Assembly (NCBI RefSeq): GCF_036669915.1
Contig: NC_089322.1
Location: 10,268,795-10,332,794 of the forward strand
Reading direction: 5' to 3'
DNA length: 64,000 nt
Source: Pocillopora verrucosa
Lineage: Eukaryota; Cnidaria; Anthozoa; Scleractinia; Pocilloporidae
The position numbers were made by a program, and so were the translations under genes. The notes beneath the pieces were generated by a model. It saw nothing but the letters and a program-made list of their open reading frames with translations. It was not told where the DNA came from and searched no databases. Positions 62,658 through 64,000 of this stretch are shown piece after piece (positions within the stretch are counted from its first letter, which is position 1; each line of letters begins with the position of its first letter).

Positions 62658-63684
62658 TTAAACAGCCACGGTGGACTGAAAGCACGGACCTTCACACTCA
62701 CATATAAAAGCCCAACTGTTTGTGCAAGGCACTGTGTACCATAGTGAAAAAGTGGTATCCGGATGCGTTGCTAAGACAACACAGTCTCTTTGTTCTTCAG
62801 TTATCAAATCTTGAGGAAAGCCAGGTGGAAAGTTAAGAAATGGCGCTGGATTTGTGTCTCCATTCAGGCGAAAAACACCCTCCTCTTCTAAGTCCGTCAC
62901 ACCAATGTAATATCTTTGCCCTTAGAGAAGAGAAAAGATGAATTGATGAAAAGATATCTCGTGTTCGATTTTGACTCATACCACCTCATTAGTGTTTTGA
63001 GGAAGGCCCCTGCTCTGAGCCGCGAGATATACCTACTGCATTAAAGGTATTTCATAATAAAATTTAGTTCTACGCAGAGCGAATGTACGAGTATAAATAG
63101 TCTGTTAGTCGGGAGCTTGTCTTCCTTGAGTCCTCATTGAAGCTATTTTGGAAATAATTACCTCAATTTTTTTCTATTTATCCTTCTTTTTCATTTATCT
63201 GTTTTTGGAAACATGTTCAAACAAGGGGAATGATGTTAATTGCAACGAGCAATCACAAAGAGAACCTACGGGAAAATAGACTTCTGTTACCATCCTTAAA
63301 CTTCAAAATTTAAAAAAAACCATAAATAAATAAATAATGAGTAACGCTAATATTTTCTCGTCCTTTTCCTTCTATTTTTCTGTGGGTCTTGAAGATTTGA
63401 CTGCATCAATAACTGGAGTGTGTTTTGAATTGACCTTTCAGAAGATAACTTGATCATCATTGAAGTTTGTCATACCGTGTTTTTATAGTACGTACCATTA
63501 TCAGGGGCAAGATAAACAACTTCAGCATTCTCTTCAAGTGATCGAATCTCGATAAGATCTCCCAGTTTATTGTCTTTAGTCTTAAAGCTCATACAAAATG
63601 ATCTTGCAGCCTCGAATGTTATGGTAGGGGTAAGGAAGAATCTGATACAACCACCTCTAAATGGAACAAAGTCCTGAGGACAAT
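62658..63684 (-). CDS. C-type lectin-like domain protein, last two exons
   Basis: Minus-strand exons 63684-63496 and 62920-62658 (stop TAA) join in phase across GT-AG sites. The first encodes DCPQDFVPFRGGCIRFF, FEAARSFCMSF and LGDLIEIRSLEENAEVVYLA, the usual first half of a C-type lectin domain. The second encodes GQRYYIGVTDLEEEGVFRL, RDCVVLA and VPCTNSWAFICECEGPC. The four conserved Cys and the WIG-like YIG are present. The sugar-binding motifs EPN/QPD and WND are not seen, so calcium-dependent sugar binding is doubtful. After the domain only a dozen residues remain. Signal peptide and other upstream exons must lie beyond the window, since none is found in 63685-64000. Probably secreted or at the cell surface. 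Confidence 0.88.
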
Positions 63685-63689
63685 CTTGA

Positions 63690-64000
63690 GAAAATAAGAT
63701 AACAAGAAATGGAAATTAATAACAATAACAATAACAGTGATGACGAAGTTGTTTACCATGATGATGACGATGATGGAAATATATATAGAGAAAGAACTTC
63801 CACTGCATTATAAAATTCCCACATGGAGGAATAATTATTCAGGTTTGAGAATCACCATACTTTTTGACTGCCAGTTGTGCACGCCCTATATTGTATGTAG
63901 GGAGACGGCTGACTGGTAACCTTCCCAGAAAAAAAAAAAAAAAAAAATGTTTGAAAAGACAAACTATGTTTCCATGAAAACCCTTCGCAAGAAGTAGTGG
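63690..64000. other. Intron or flank of the lectin gene
   Basis: Contains an A19 run at 63929-63947 and short ATG repeats near 63740-63775. No exon seen. Confidence 0.4.

Overview
This is nuclear DNA from an animal, most likely an anthozoan cnidarian and probably a stony coral. The evidence is compact vertebrate-like exon structure with short GT-AG introns, AT-rich intergenic DNA, a small lineage-type cluster of peptide-receptor-like class A GPCRs, and many decayed DNA transposons and foldback repeats. No bacterial, viral or CRISPR feature is supported. The species call is an inference.

Layout. 0.2-6.1 kb (+): the last 13 coding exons of RTCB, the tRNA-splicing RNA ligase; the 5' exons lie outside the window. 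7.5-10.1 kb (-): GPCR 1, a two-exon receptor with an open frame but without several class A hallmark residues; a roughly 1 kb transposon relic sits in its intron. 10.9-27 kb: almost gene-free DNA with duplicated blocks, a minisatellite and transposon-derived exon remnants. 27.5-31.7 kb (-): GPCR 2, a pseudogene whose second exon has lost its start and carries frameshifts and an 11-bp tandem duplication. 28.7-31.4 kb: a palindromic, tandemly repeated element with a 919-bp MITE inserted. 32.9-34.9 kb (+): a broken EnSpm/CACTA-type transposase. 35.8-49.6 kb: a large transposon with terminal inverted repeats over 1.1 kb long, carrying a DDE integrase-like gene (+) and a HECT ubiquitin-ligase-like gene (-), with another 1.8-kb transposon nested in its right arm. 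50.0-52.1 kb: a second copy of the 28.7-kb repeat. 57.5-61.0 kb (+): GPCR 3, an intact two-exon receptor with all class A motifs. 62.4 kb: a near-perfect 137-bp hairpin. 62.7-63.7 kb (-): the last two exons of a C-type lectin-domain protein.

How the parts relate. The three GPCRs are paralogues with the same architecture: a short first exon encoding an N-glycosylation-rich N-terminus that ends in phase 1, followed by one large exon with all seven helices. Joining the exons of GPCR 1 and GPCR 3 gives frames of exactly 359 and 364 codons. GPCR 2 and GPCR 3 also share about 430 bp around exon 1, so promoter and first exon were duplicated together. The strongest candidate for an undescribed system is the long-TIR transposon at 35.8-49.6 kb: integrase and HECT-like ligase lie tail to tail between matching inverted arms, with a TA dinucleotide on each side.
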